Part shown: positions 51,112 through 59,542 of the stretch, one piece after another
How the letters are laid out: every line of letters starts with the position of its first letter
Position numbering within the stretch: the first letter of the stretch is position 1
NCBI GenBank assembly: GCA_021780495.1
Contig: JAJXYO010000007.1
Location: 1 to 64,000, forward strand
DNA length: 64,000 nt
Direction: 5' to 3'
DNA from: Deltaproteobacteria bacterium
GTDB lineage: Bacteria > Desulfobacterota > Desulfuromonadia > Geobacterales > Pseudopelobacteraceae
Program-made: the position numbers and the translations under genes
Notes under the pieces: model-generated
What the model was told of the DNA's origin: nothing
The model's input: the letters and a program-made list of their open reading frames with translations, nothing else
Database searches by the model: none

Positions 51112-54100
51112 TTAGGCACTTTCGATGCGGACCCGCGTGCTGCTGAAATCGGGAATGCCCCCCACGGGATCGATCATCGGCGTATTCGCGAAGCTCTCGT
51201 CGAGACGGGACAGATCGTTGGGATTGATCCCTGTCCCATGCCGGGGATTGGGGATGAGCCCGCCCTTGTCGGCCACGCTCCTGCCGCCGAGGAAGACCTC
51301 TTCCGCTTTGATGATCGGAAGACGCGACGCGCCCAACTGGGTATGGCCGTAGTGGAACGATACGCCGAGGCAGCCCGGCCGCACGAGTTCGCTCACCTGG
51401 AGCTTACCGGTAACTCCTTTCGGATTGCTGCGGGAGACGAGCCGGACCTTGGCGCCGCTGTCAAGACCGAGTTTTTTGGCGTCCTTTTCATTCACCACGA
51501 TGAAGTTTTCCGGGAACACCTCCAGCGACCAATCGTGGAGGACCGTCCTGGACTGGGTATGGAGGTTCATCTTGTGCGAGATCAGTGTAAACGGATACTC
51601 TTTGTCGGCCTTCTCGATGTCGGTGCCGGTTGGGGTCATCGGTGCCACGTACTTCAGCGTGCCGGGAAAAAATTCGCCGGTTATGGAATTCCTGGTGGTG
51701 GCCAGTTCCTCGTTGTACAGCACGACCCACTTCAGCCCGAACTTATGTTTTTCGCCGTCGAAGACGTCATCGTAGGTCTTGTCGAACACGCCCCCCCTGG
51801 CCAAGACGTAACAGACCTGCTTCCACTCGTCTGCCGGGAGAAGGCCCTTGAAGCGGGCGACGGGGTAGTTCTTCTCCACGAAGGCCACCTCTTCGGCCGA
51901 AGCCTGCGGCGCCTTCACGGCGCTGGCGAGGTTGGCGATCCCCCGCAGATAGAAGTCCTCGCCGCTCGTGAGTGGACTGGTCTTGCCGTTCTTCCCCTTG
52001 ATCGCATTCTCGCCGAACCCCGGCAGGCCGGCGGCCCTGGCGAGATCGATCAGGAACGTCTCTTCGCAAAACGGCCTGCCGTCGGCCGTCCTGCCGGTCA
52101 AGGGCTCGATCGTCGGCGTGCGGACGCCGGTGAACTTCAGGGTCGGCGCGTGGGGTGTGAGGAAGCCGTAGTGCCCTTCGGGGTAGGTGACGTCCGGTAC
52201 GATGTAATCGGCGAAGATGTTCGATTCGTTGATAGCAATGTCGATTGAGACATGGAGCGGTACCTTTTCGAAGCTCTGCAAGGTCTCCTTGTACCGGTAC
52301 CCCCCCGGGATCGAGTAGACGGGGTTGAAGAAATAGGTGAAGAGGATCTTGCAGGGGTAAGGGTACTGCTGATCGATGCCGCTCAGGGTCTCGACGCAGA
52401 GCCCTCCCTTGGAGAACGGGAACCACGGCCTTTTAGACGGATACCCTTTTTTCTTGAACTCGGTGCTCTTTTCGTAGGCGGACTTTTCGCGCGACATCAT
52501 CACCCCCTGCGGCTTCCTCTTGCCGGCGAAGTTCTTGAGGTCGTACAGTCCTTCGTTCCAGGCCCCTGCGCCGCCGGAGCTCTTCATGTAGCCCCCCTTG
52601 CGATCGAGGTTCCCTATCATGGCGTTGAGCATCGCGATCGCATAAGCTGCGTAGGTGCCGCTCAGGTAGTTCCCGGCGCCGTGGTACTGGGTCACGGCCG
52701 CCCGGGTTCCGTGCGAGGTGAACTCCCTGGCCACCCTTTCGATCTGCGCCGCCTCCACTCCCGCGAGCTTCGCGTACGCCTTGACGCTGTGTTCCATGAC
52801 CCCTTCCCTCATCAGGGAGAAAGAGCTCTTCACCTTGATCTCCTTGCCGGAGGCATCCTTGACGAAGGTTTCGACTGCGAGCGCCGCATCCTCGGTCTTG
52901 TCGAAAGCCAGTGCCTTCCCGTCCTTCGAGAGAACGACATACGCTTTCCCATCATCGGCGGGGGCCGCAGGATCGAGGTCGCTGACCCTCAGAAATTTCC
53001 GGTTGTTCTTATGTTTATCATCGACTATCACCAGGTGGGTCGCGTTGGAGTAGCAGGCGTGCCCCCGCTTTGCCGCGACCTTCGGGTTCGGCGCGGTGAG
53101 GAATTCCTTGTTGTGCCTGTCGTTTTCGACGATCCAGCGGATCATCCCCATGGCGAAGGCGCCGTCCTGGCACGGCTTGATCGGGATCCAGCTCTCCGCG
53201 TGGCCGGAGGCGTTGGTCGCCCTCGGGTCGATGATGGTGAACTTCACCTTTTCCCGCGAGCTCCTGTTGCCCACAATGGCGCCGTAGGTATTTATCCCGT
53301 GCTGGAGGGCCTCGTAGATGTTGGCTCCGAAGAGCAGTATGTACTCGGCGCTCAGGGGGTCGGCCTTGATCTCCACCTCTTTTTTCTCGGTGAACGCCCA
53401 GGTCCCCATCCGGAACCCGATGCCGCAGATGTCGGTATGCCCCACGCGATTTACCGAGCCCAGGGCTTCCTTGACGAACCTGTCGGAGAATTCCTTGCGC
53501 GCGTTCTGGTCCCGTCCTCCTATGAAGACGAACCCGTTTCTCACCGGCCCCAGTTCAGGCGCGCCCGGATCGATGAGTGCATCGCTGTCCATGTCTTTTA
53601 TTCCGGGGATGACCCGGTCCTCGCCCAGATGGGCGAAGTGTTTGCCGCCTTGCGCTATTTCCTTGATGAGCTGCTCCCACTCGATCGGCTCGAATTTCCC
53701 CGACCCACGCGCGCCTGAGCGTTTCAACGGCTTGAGGATGCGATACGGATTGTAGGTGTTGTTCGGAGCCCCTTGGGATTTGCCGCAGACCGGGCTGGGC
53801 AGGGCGAGCGTCTCCTTGACGGGGGTGCTGTAGGCTATCGGTTGGAACCTGCTGTTGTAAGGGTGATAGGGATTCCCGGACTGCTTGACCAGTTTCCCGT
53901 TTTCCACGACCGCCCTGACGCCGCACCTCGCATTGCATGACAGACAGACTGAGTGAACCACCTTGACATCCTTGTCCATGGTGGTTGCGGCGGACTTTTG
54001 AACCTGCCGTGGGCTTAACCACTTTGCAGCGGCCTTAGCCTTCTCGACTCCCAATACGAGCAGGGCCATGCCTGCCGCCGCACCCTTGAGAATCGAGCGC

Positions 54101-54150
54101 CGCGTCAGCGCTGCACCTGCCTGCATGATATCGAAAATGTCTTTTTTCAC
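51112..54150 (-). CDS. Molybdopterin oxidoreductase, tetrathionate/thiosulfate reductase A-like
   Basis: A 1012 aa exported catalytic subunit of the DMSO-reductase family. The N-terminus has a twin-arginine signal (TRRSILKGAAAG). A [4Fe-4S] site follows with Cys69, Cys72, Cys76 and Cys122, then a candidate Mo-ligand Cys242 in GHTDICGIGFRMG. Length and these motifs fit the tetrathionate reductase TtrA/polysulfide/selenate-arsenate group more than formate or nitrate enzymes; the exact substrate is open. It overlaps the FeS subunit gene by 4 nt. No NrfD-type membrane subunit follows, so electron input to the pair is unexplained. Confidence 0.82.
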   Translation of the reverse strand: MKKDIFDIMQAGAALTRRSILKGAAAGMALLVLGVEKAKAAAKWLSPRQVQKSAATTMDKDVKVVHSVCLSCNARCGVRAVVENGKLVKQSGNPYHPYNSRFQPIAYSTPVKETLALPSPVCGKSQGAPNNTYNPYRILKPLKRSGARGSGKFEPIEWEQLIKEIAQGGKHFAHLGEDRVIPGIKDMDSDALIDPGAPELGPVRNGFVFIGGRDQNARKEFSDRFVKEALGSVNRVGHTDICGIGFRMGTWAFTEKKEVEIKADPLSAEYILLFGANIYEALQHGINTYGAIVGNRSSREKVKFTIIDPRATNASGHAESWIPIKPCQDGAFAMGMIRWIVENDRHNKEFLTAPNPKVAAKRGHACYSNATHLVIVDDKHKNNRKFLRVSDLDPAAPADDGKAYVVLSKDGKALAFDKTEDAALAVETFVKDASGKEIKVKSSFSLMREGVMEHSVKAYAKLAGVEAAQIERVAREFTSHGTRAAVTQYHGAGNYLSGTYAAYAIAMLNAMIGNLDRKGGYMKSSGGAGAWNEGLYDLKNFAGKRKPQGVMMSREKSAYEKSTEFKKKGYPSKRPWFPFSKGGLCVETLSGIDQQYPYPCKILFTYFFNPVYSIPGGYRYKETLQSFEKVPLHVSIDIAINESNIFADYIVPDVTYPEGHYGFLTPHAPTLKFTGVRTPTIEPLTGRTADGRPFCEETFLIDLARAAGLPGFGENAIKGKNGKTSPLTSGEDFYLRGIANLASAVKAPQASAEEVAFVEKNYPVARFKGLLPADEWKQVCYVLARGGVFDKTYDDVFDGEKHKFGLKWVVLYNEELATTRNSITGEFFPGTLKYVAPMTPTGTDIEKADKEYPFTLISHKMNLHTQSRTVLHDWSLEVFPENFIVVNEKDAKKLGLDSGAKVRLVSRSNPKGVTGKLQVSELVRPGCLGVSFHYGHTQLGASRLPIIKAEEVFLGGRSVADKGGLIPNPRHGTGINPNDLSRLDESFANTPMIDPVGGIPDFSSTRVRIESA

Positions 54151-54815
54151 AGAGAACCCCCTTTCTTGCCTTTACGGGAACGAACATACCGCACGCTCGT
54201 CTTTATCTTGAGTTCCGGTTTCCGTACCGTAAGTTCCTTTCGCCTGAGATATTCCGCAAATTCTCCCACCGGAGCGTCCATATCGCCAAAGAGCCGCGCG
54301 TTCGCCTCGCACGACTCTACGCAGGCGGGGAGGAGCCCCTGTTCCAGCCTGTTCAGGCAGAAATCGCACTTGTCCACCTTGTTGCCATGCCGCTCATCGA
54401 GGAAGCGCGCACCATAGGGACAGGCCGGCACACAGGCGCCATAGCTTTCGCATTTGTCCCAATCGGTGACGACGATCCCGTTCGGAAGCTTGAACGTCGC
54501 CTCCAGAGGGCAGGCCGGCACACAGCGCGGATCTTCACAGTGATTGCACTGAATCGGCGTAAAGATGATCCGGGACTCAGGGTAATGGCCGTCTTCCAGA
54601 CTTAGCACCTTGGTATTGAACCGATCGGGCGCCGTTTTGTTCTGCGCCTTGCAGGCGATGACACACGCCTGGCATCCCGTGCACCGATTCAGGTCGATGA
54701 TCATCCCCCACTTTTGAGCTTTAGGGGCCGCTTCCGATTTAGCTCCATTTGCGAGACTGGCTATCCCGACAATTGCCAGGAGGCCGTTCTTCATAAAAAG
54801 CCTTCGATTATTCAT
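54147..54815 (-). CDS. Four-cluster ferredoxin subunit (TtrB/NrfC-like)
   Basis: A 222 aa electron-transfer subunit for the molybdoenzyme. It has a Tat-like start (NNRRLFMKNG) and four [4Fe-4S] ligand groups: CTGCQACVIAC, CNHCEDPRCVPACP, CESYGACVPACP and CDFCLNRLEQGLLPACVESC, the last listed in full because of its Cys spacing. The ATG at 54815 has GGAG eight bases ahead; the longer frame to 54842 is not needed. It precedes and overlaps the catalytic subunit, the reverse of the common TtrA-then-B order but usual for NrfC/Phs-type operons. Confidence 0.85.
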   Translation of the reverse strand: MNNRRLFMKNGLLAIVGIASLANGAKSEAAPKAQKWGMIIDLNRCTGCQACVIACKAQNKTAPDRFNTKVLSLEDGHYPESRIIFTPIQCNHCEDPRCVPACPLEATFKLPNGIVVTDWDKCESYGACVPACPYGARFLDERHGNKVDKCDFCLNRLEQGLLPACVESCEANARLFGDMDAPVGEFAEYLRRKELTVRKPELKIKTSVRYVRSRKGKKGGSL

Positions 54816-54887
54816 GATATTTCTCCTTTGTGGAATCCACATGGACGAGCTCCGTTCCGCCGACCCGCTCGAAGGAACTTGGTGGAG

Positions 54888-56057
54888 CTACAACAAGTTG
54901 TGCATATTCAGCGACACTCCGAGAGTATCGTTGGTCATGACATCGCTCGCACGTTCCTCTCCAACCCCCTGTAGAAGTTCGTTGAAGTTAATGGTGTCAG
55001 GCACGTCCTTTACGATCCGTCGCCCCCCTAAAAAACGGGAGAGAAAGTAGGGGGTGTCCATGGAGGAGATCACCACTTGGCGATAGCGACCGGAGGAGGC
55101 GTGGATCATCTTGCGGTCGCCGAGGTAAATCCCCACATGGGAGGCGTAGGTGGCATAGGTTTGAAAAAAGACCAGGTCGCCCTTTTGCAGGTCGCCACGC
55201 ATCACTCCGGAGCCGACAGAGAACTGTTCACGGGCGGTACGGGGCAGGTTAATCTTCTGTTCGCGAAAGACTTGCTGAACAAAACTGGAACAATCCAAGC
55301 CTCCGCCGAAACGGTAGCGGGTGCCAAGAAAGCTGTATGCAGACTTTTTTAGGCTGCTGATGCCGGAGGTGCTGCTGTCTTCGAGATTTTTAGCCAGATC
55401 AATCGGCCTGTCCCCATCAATATCGCTCAACGTTGCCAGCGATTCGTTAAATTCGAGTTCGTTCAACAGATCACTATTAACCGCCTGAAATTTGGTCGCA
55501 ACAGCTGTCCGCATCGTTTCGTCAGCCACGGAGACCGTCTCATTGAGTGCAAGAACCTGCCCCGGCTTTATCCGGTTGCCCTTCAGACCGTTGAGAAGCC
55601 GCAGGCTGGCTATTTTGACGCCAGTCTTCTTGGCGATCCTGAGGAGGGTATCTCCCTTCACGACCTTGTAGGTCAGGTGCTTGGCGACTATCTTTGCCTT
55701 CTTGGTCTGGACATCGACATGGGAAGGTATGATTAGGCGCATACCTTGGTCTACACGAGTTCCGGTTAAATTGTTGACGGATTTGAGCTCATTGAGGGAA
55801 ATGTGATACTTGCGTGCTATGGAGTGGAGCGATTCGCTTTTGCGCACGACATGGGCTTTAACGGCAAGGTGAGATTGAAGGAATTCGAGGGACGGATGGA
55901 GTGCAACACTCTGAACGTCACCGATGACGATTTCTTCTGGTCGGGCTACTACAAGCACACCGATATCCGATGGGAAACCGACACGGTGCGGCTTGCTGTG
56001 CTCGACGAGCCTGATATACACGATGAACGGGAAGCCTGCGGAGAGGAGACCGGGCAA
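54888..56057 (-). pseudogene. LysM/NlpC-P60 peptidoglycan endopeptidase with a replaced 5' end
   Basis: Residues from about 67 on form a cell-wall enzyme: LysM repeats (HVVRKSESLHSIARKYHISL and the second, LTYKVVKGDTLLRIAKKTG), then an NlpC/P60 domain with the catalytic Cys in RFGGGLDCSSFVQQV, the His in YASHVGIYLG and a further His in MIHAS. The first roughly 65 residues do not look like a signal peptide and lie antisense to a + strand gene; homology ends near 55860. The export signal is therefore missing and the gene was probably truncated by a recombination event at about 55855-55875. The downstream domains look intact. Confidence 0.7.
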
Positions 56058-56072
56058 GGTGAATCGCCATGA
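55852..56072 (+). CDS. Possible 5'-truncated gene of the mobile element
   Basis: The + strand frame here runs MGFNGKVRLKEFEGRMECNT and then DDFFWSGYYKHTDIRWETD to a stop that overlaps the next start as ATGA. It shows the acidic, codon-regular style of the genes that follow. It probably starts further left in the intact element; the sequence before about 55852 belongs to the NlpC gene. I recognise no family. Confidence 0.45.
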
Positions 56073-56281
56073 GAGGGAAAGATCTGAGTTCTCTTGAGTG
56101 GCAGCCCGCCAACGATCCCGACGGCATGGCCGCCTATGAAGCCATTGATTCCAAAGGCCGCGGTTACTACCTGGTTCGCAACCGTCATAACCCGGACATG
56201 ATGTTCGTCATCAGCGACGGGTTCACTGTTCCACTCGGGTGGTACACCGACAAGGGCGGCACCATCAGAAGGGTTTCCTGA
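56069..56281 (+). CDS. Small protein of unknown function
   Basis: A 70 aa protein, soluble, with a beta-hairpin-like segment (GRGYYLVRNRHNPDMMFVISDG). It is coupled to the preceding frame by a 4-nt overlap. No family recognised. It is the first complete gene of the + strand maintenance block that runs to 59536. A leader RNA with a ribosome-site-masking hairpin follows immediately. Confidence 0.5.
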   Translation: MRGKDLSSLEWQPANDPDGMAAYEAIDSKGRGYYLVRNRHNPDMMFVISDGFTVPLGWYTDKGGTIRRVS

Positions 56282-56293
56282 CAATAAATCGCC

Positions 56294-56363
56294 AACCCCA
56301 TCGGGGAGATACGTCTCCCTCCGGGGTTTCTGTCTCCCCGCACCATTACAACAAGGAGACAGA
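56294..56363 (+). promoter_or_regulatory. Structured leader masking the ribosome site of the gene at 56366
   Basis: TCTGTCTCC (56329-56337) is exactly complementary to GGAGACAGA (56355-56363), which holds the Shine-Dalgarno sequence. Upstream CGGGGAGA (56302-56309) can pair instead with TCTCCCCG (56333-56340), giving a competing fold. A separate hairpin AACCCC...GGGGTT with inner GGGAGA/TCTCCC is also possible. Confidence 0.65.
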
Positions 56364-56365
56364 CC

Positions 56366-57064
56366 ATGGCAGACTATTATTCCCAAGCGGTATTTCAACC
56401 ATCCATTCCCAAGCACCTGATCAACGACGAGGACCGGCGCATCATCGAGGCGTTCAGTATCACTTTTGAAACCGACGGCGAGGACAAGTTCTACCTCTAC
56501 GCGGATGAGTGGTGCTGTAACGGTTACATTGATTCAGAGGAGCCTGAAGGTGAGGAAATCGAACTCAGTGAGGACGATCTTTTCACCAGGTTTCAGGAGA
56601 TTATTCGCCGTTCCAACGGTGAACTTCCGTGGATCTACAAGGAAAGCGCTTACACCTGTTCGCGGATGCGACCGGATGGCTTCGGTGGAGGAGCAGTTTT
56701 CCTCACAGCTGATGACATCCAGTACTGCTTTACCGGCCAGTGGCTGGAAGAGCGAATCAGCGAAGCGGAAACCGGCGATATCAGCCCCCGGACGGAAGAC
56801 CCACCTCCGCCCAAGCCGATTGTCGGCGTGGTCCTCGAAGGTGGTCTGGTGCAGAGCATTGTCAGCAATGTACCGGAGCAGGTCCCGGATATGGACGTGA
56901 TCATTCTCGACTACGATGTCGAGGGATTCGAGGAGGAATGTCTCCTCAAAGTTTCTCAAAGCAACGGCGACATTGCTCATGCTGTTGGACACATCGAGAA
57001 GATTACCGAGTCCGGAATCGATCTGGGAATGGTTCTCAATCAGATGAATGCAAGGGGGTGGTGA
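56366..57064 (+). CDS. Acidic protein of unknown function (mobile-element maintenance block)
   Basis: A 232 aa strongly acidic, soluble protein with a Cys-Cys pair (EWCCNG) and a beta-alpha segment near residues 170-200 (VVLEGGLVQSIVSN and VIILDYDVEGFEEE). There is no signal peptide or membrane segment. The GGAGA ribosome site is inside a leader hairpin, suggesting translational control. It ends one base before the next gene's ATG context (stop at 57062-57064). No known domain identified. High acidity is shared with some anti-restriction proteins, but there is no further evidence for that role. Confidence 0.6.
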   Translation: MADYYSQAVFQPSIPKHLINDEDRRIIEAFSITFETDGEDKFYLYADEWCCNGYIDSEEPEGEEIELSEDDLFTRFQEIIRRSNGELPWIYKESAYTCSRMRPDGFGGGAVFLTADDIQYCFTGQWLEERISEAETGDISPRTEDPPPPKPIVGVVLEGGLVQSIVSNVPEQVPDMDVIILDYDVEGFEEECLLKVSQSNGDIAHAVGHIEKITESGIDLGMVLNQMNARGW

Positions 57065-57065
57065 C

Positions 57066-57587
57066 ATGAGCCCTCTTGAACTAACGACAGACGAACCGAC
57101 CAACGAGGAGCGTGCCGACAGGATCGACACGGTCATGCAGGCCTACTGCCTGACACTTGAAGGCCGGGATTTCGATGGCGACGAAGATGACGTCAAGGAC
57201 CTGCTCACAGACCTGATGCATTTCTGTGAGCGGATGGAGATTGATTTCGAGGAGAATCTCCGCGTCGCCCGCAATAATTACGAACATGAACGGAATGCGG
57301 AAAAAGGCACACCGAACACCATCGGCTGCCCGGTATGCGGCTGTTTTCTTGAAGTCTCACGAACCGACACCCTGTTGGGCATCGACCGGGAGTTGTACGA
57401 CTGCCAGGAATGCGAAGAGACTTTCATTCGGGAGCTTACCGTCGCGGACAGTCCTCTCGAACGTGCCGTCAAATGCATCGGCTGCGGCAACATGATTCCG
57501 CAATCATCAGCACGCATCTTCTACCAGCGCGACGACTACGCACATTTCATCGGTGAGTGCTGCTGGGACGAACGACTACGCGACTGA
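57066..57587 (+). CDS. Zinc-ribbon-like protein of unknown function
   Basis: A 173 aa protein. The N-terminal half is acidic and helical (residues 1-85). The C-terminal half has Cys motifs: IGCPVCGCFLE with CQECEETF forming a likely zinc ribbon, and a second pair CIGCGNM with ECCWDE. The ATG at 57066 lies just after the preceding stop. It has no separate leader, so it is likely co-translated with the gene at 56366. The function is unknown; a nucleic-acid-binding role is plausible because of the ribbons. Confidence 0.6.
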   Translation: MSPLELTTDEPTNEERADRIDTVMQAYCLTLEGRDFDGDEDDVKDLLTDLMHFCERMEIDFEENLRVARNNYEHERNAEKGTPNTIGCPVCGCFLEVSRTDTLLGIDRELYDCQECEETFIRELTVADSPLERAVKCIGCGNMIPQSSARIFYQRDDYAHFIGECCWDERLRD

Positions 57588-57611
57588 CCCAATTATCATA
57601 ATCCATCCAGC

Positions 57612-57676
57612 GGAGAGACACGACACTCCCCGAGGGGGGAAGTCTGTCTCCCTGGCTAATGGCAAAGGAGATAGAC
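57612..57676 (+). promoter_or_regulatory. Structured leader masking the ribosome site of the gene at 57678
   Basis: GTCTGTCTCC (57642-57651) pairs with GGAGATAGAC (57667-57676), ten positions with one G-U pair, covering the Shine-Dalgarno sequence. GGAGAGAC (57612-57619) can pair with the same element with a two-base bulge, around an inner CTCCCC/GGGGGA stem. Confidence 0.65.
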
Positions 57677-57677
57677 C

Positions 57678-58136
57678 ATGCCCACTAAAATCACAATAGA
57701 CCCCGGCTATGCCGGCGGTGTTTATGTTCTCGACCATGGCGAGTTCTATACCTGCCTGGGCTTCGATGTCGTCTTGAAGAAGGCGGGAGCCTTGGCAACT
57801 GAACTGAATTCTCCTGAACATTCCCCTGTTCCGACCGAACGCGGCACAATGGCAGCTTATCGCAAGTACGCTGCCCTGGTTGATAAGGCCCTCCAGAAGA
57901 ATATCGCCGCCACAGGATGGCGCTCGCGTGTTGACCTGACAGCCGATCTGATCGGCCTGGAGGGAAAACGCGTGGAGGTCATCGACTGCTACGGGGACCG
58001 CCGGCGTTTTATCGTCGGTCGGTTGACTGGGTGGATTCCATGCCACCTGGAGATAAAATCCCGGAGCAGTTCCGGAGGCGAAGCCGTCTGGGGGACACCG
58101 TTCCGTTCGGTCAGGATAGTTGGAGGTATTGCATGA
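57678..58136 (+). CDS. Protein of unknown function
   Basis: A 152 aa protein. The start TKITIDPGYAGGVYVLDHGEFYTCLG has an actin/RNase-H-like opening strand with an Asp (DPGYAGG), as in nucleotide- or nucleic-acid-handling folds, but the rest is too divergent for a family call. A later segment (RVEVIDCYGDRRRFIVGRLTGW) looks beta-rich. Its stop overlaps the next gene (ATGA). Its ribosome site is in the leader hairpin described above. Confidence 0.55.
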   Translation: MPTKITIDPGYAGGVYVLDHGEFYTCLGFDVVLKKAGALATELNSPEHSPVPTERGTMAAYRKYAALVDKALQKNIAATGWRSRVDLTADLIGLEGKRVEVIDCYGDRRRFIVGRLTGWIPCHLEIKSRSSSGGEAVWGTPFRSVRIVGGIA

Positions 58137-58684
58137 ACATTGATCACATAACAAATCGAAAAATCACAAGAATGCCAATGAAGTCAGTTATCGATGCGGC
58201 AAAGGAATTCGGCGTACCGGAACGCTATGCGATCATGCGCCGGCTTGCCTTTCTGCAACCGCACATCAAACATCTGGAGCGTGAAATCTGGGGAGCCCAA
58301 CGGCGGATCGAGCGAAGTTCCGATCCGCTGGTCAAGGCCCTGACCGCATCCTTCATCAAAGACCAGGAGAAGGAGTTGCGCCCTCTGAAGCTGGAGGCAA
58401 CCGCTCTGCTTAACCACGTCAACGGCAAGGAAGCTGAACCGGTAGCCGGCAAGATCACCCCTGAGATGATCGAGCAGGCCCGGCAGTATCCCATTACCAG
58501 TATCATCGACTTCCCTAATGGAAAGCACCGCTGCTGTCCGTTTCACAAGGACAGCAATCCCTCAATGGCTCTCTACAATAACCATGTCCATTGCTTTGTC
58601 TGCAACCGATCATGGGATTCGATCAGCGCCACGATGGAACTGGATGGTGTGAGCTTCCGGGAGGCTGTACTGGCGCTCCAGTAA
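58133..58684 (+). CDS. CHC2-type zinc-finger protein (DnaG-like N-terminal domain)
   Basis: A 183 aa protein. Residues 1-115 are a helical region (AKEFGVPERYAIMRRL). Residues about 130-183 hold a CHC2 zinc finger: CCPFHKDSNPSMALYNNHVHCFVCNRSWD, given here as CPFH and CFVC, the ligands of the zinc ribbon of DNA primases. No TOPRIM catalytic domain follows, so it is a primase-like DNA-binding module alone. The ATG at 58133 overlaps the previous stop. Such proteins are common in plasmids and conjugative elements and may aid replication. Confidence 0.75.
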   Translation: MNIDHITNRKITRMPMKSVIDAAKEFGVPERYAIMRRLAFLQPHIKHLEREIWGAQRRIERSSDPLVKALTASFIKDQEKELRPLKLEATALLNHVNGKEAEPVAGKITPEMIEQARQYPITSIIDFPNGKHRCCPFHKDSNPSMALYNNHVHCFVCNRSWDSISATMELDGVSFREAVLALQ

Positions 58685-58710
58685 CCTGAATCAATAACAA
58701 TCAACCCTAT

Positions 58711-58765
58711 GGGGGCGGACACTGCCCCTGGGGGGAGTCCGCCCTCACAATTTTAGGAGGCGGAC
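58711..58765 (+). promoter_or_regulatory. Structured leader masking the ribosome site of radC
   Basis: GTCCGCC (58737-58743) pairs with GGCGGAC (58759-58765) and with one bulge also covers the GGAGG site. The same element can instead pair with GGGCGGAC (58713-58720), an exact 8-bp match enclosing a CCCC/GGGG inner stem. The two folds exclude each other. Confidence 0.68.
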
Positions 58766-59257
58766 ATGAATCTCGATCTCTTCGGAGAACCAGTAGCACC
58801 GACAACAAAAAGAATTTTCATAAAATCAATCGAAGCCCGTTATCGCAACGAGGTTGTCAGAGACGACGCCCCACAGTGGGTGTCGAAACGTTTCACGCAA
58901 CCCCAGCAGGTATTCGAGATGTTCCGGGATCTCCGTCTGGAGACGAAGGAGCACTTTATCGTTCTGCATCTGGACGGCAAAAACCGGATCGTCTGCTTTG
59001 ATCGAGTATCGATTGGCTCGCTTAATCAAGCCATCGTACATAGCCGTGAGGTCTTCAAAACGGCATGCCTCTCGAATGCGGCAGCCGTCCTTCTCGTGCA
59101 CAATCACCCGACAGGTGACCCGACACCCAGCCAGGAAGATATCGCCATTACCAGACGTCTCAAGGAAAGTGGCGAGATTCTCGGCATCAAGGTACTGGAT
59201 CACATCATTGTCGGTGATGGCGAGTTCCTGAGTTTTGTTGAAAGGGGACTCTTGTAA
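58766..59257 (+). CDS. radC: RadC-like JAB-domain protein
   Basis: A 163 aa RadC-family protein. The JAB metal-binding motif is complete: the Glu region in VHSREVFKTA, then HNHPTGDPTPSQED with the two His and the Ser-x-x-Asp. It lacks the N-terminal HhH region of chromosomal RadC, as is usual for copies on plasmids and conjugative elements. Its role is unknown; such proteins may process ubiquitin-like or DNA-related substrates, but no activity is established here. Translation is probably controlled by its leader. Confidence 0.9.
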   Translation: MNLDLFGEPVAPTTKRIFIKSIEARYRNEVVRDDAPQWVSKRFTQPQQVFEMFRDLRLETKEHFIVLHLDGKNRIVCFDRVSIGSLNQAIVHSREVFKTACLSNAAAVLLVHNHPTGDPTPSQEDIAITRRLKESGEILGIKVLDHIIVGDGEFLSFVERGLL

Positions 59258-59262
59258 ATAAC

Positions 59263-59394
59263 GGGGGAGCGGCGACTGGTGCGCCCTCCCCTACCCTCTC
59301 CCCCTCCGGTTCAAGAGGGTTCCCTGGAGCCACCGTCCCGTCGGTGGTTGCAGGGAGCCCTTTTGGGCCACCATCACAACGATAAGGGGGAGAG
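59263..59394 (+). promoter_or_regulatory. Long leader masking the ribosome site of the gene at 59399
   Basis: CTCTCCCCC (59296-59304) is an exact 9-bp complement of GGGGGAGAG (59386-59394), the Shine-Dalgarno region. GGGGGAG (59263-59269) can compete for the same element. Between them is a hairpin CCACCG/CGGTGG. This is a longer version of the three leaders before it. Confidence 0.55.
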
Positions 59395-59398
59395 AGTC

Positions 59399-59536
59399 AT
59401 GTCAGTTAGAGCACGCATAAACGGTAGGGAATTTACGCTTTCGTGGGAGGAATTCGAGAAGGCACTGATGCGGAGTAATCTGTCAGGAGGTGAATTCGAG
59501 ATTCTAAGCATATTTACGGGAGTGAAACCCTACTAG
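59399..59536 (+). CDS. Very small protein of unknown function
   Basis: A 45 aa protein, MSVRARINGREFTLSWEEFE onward, with a mixed charged pattern and a C-terminal hydrophobic end (IFTGVKPY). The ATG at 59399 is set by the strong GGGGGAGAG site, six bases upstream; a longer frame from 59279 lies in the leader. It ends about 35 bp before a terminator. Function unknown. Confidence 0.55.
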   Translation: MSVRARINGREFTLSWEEFEKALMRSNLSGGEFEILSIFTGVKPY

Positions 59537-59542
59537 AGTCTT

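Noticed and set aside
51238-53718. Long plus-strand frames over the molybdoenzyme gene
   Set aside because: They lie antisense to the Cys-motif-bearing TtrA-like gene; high GC content removes stop codons. No family pattern.
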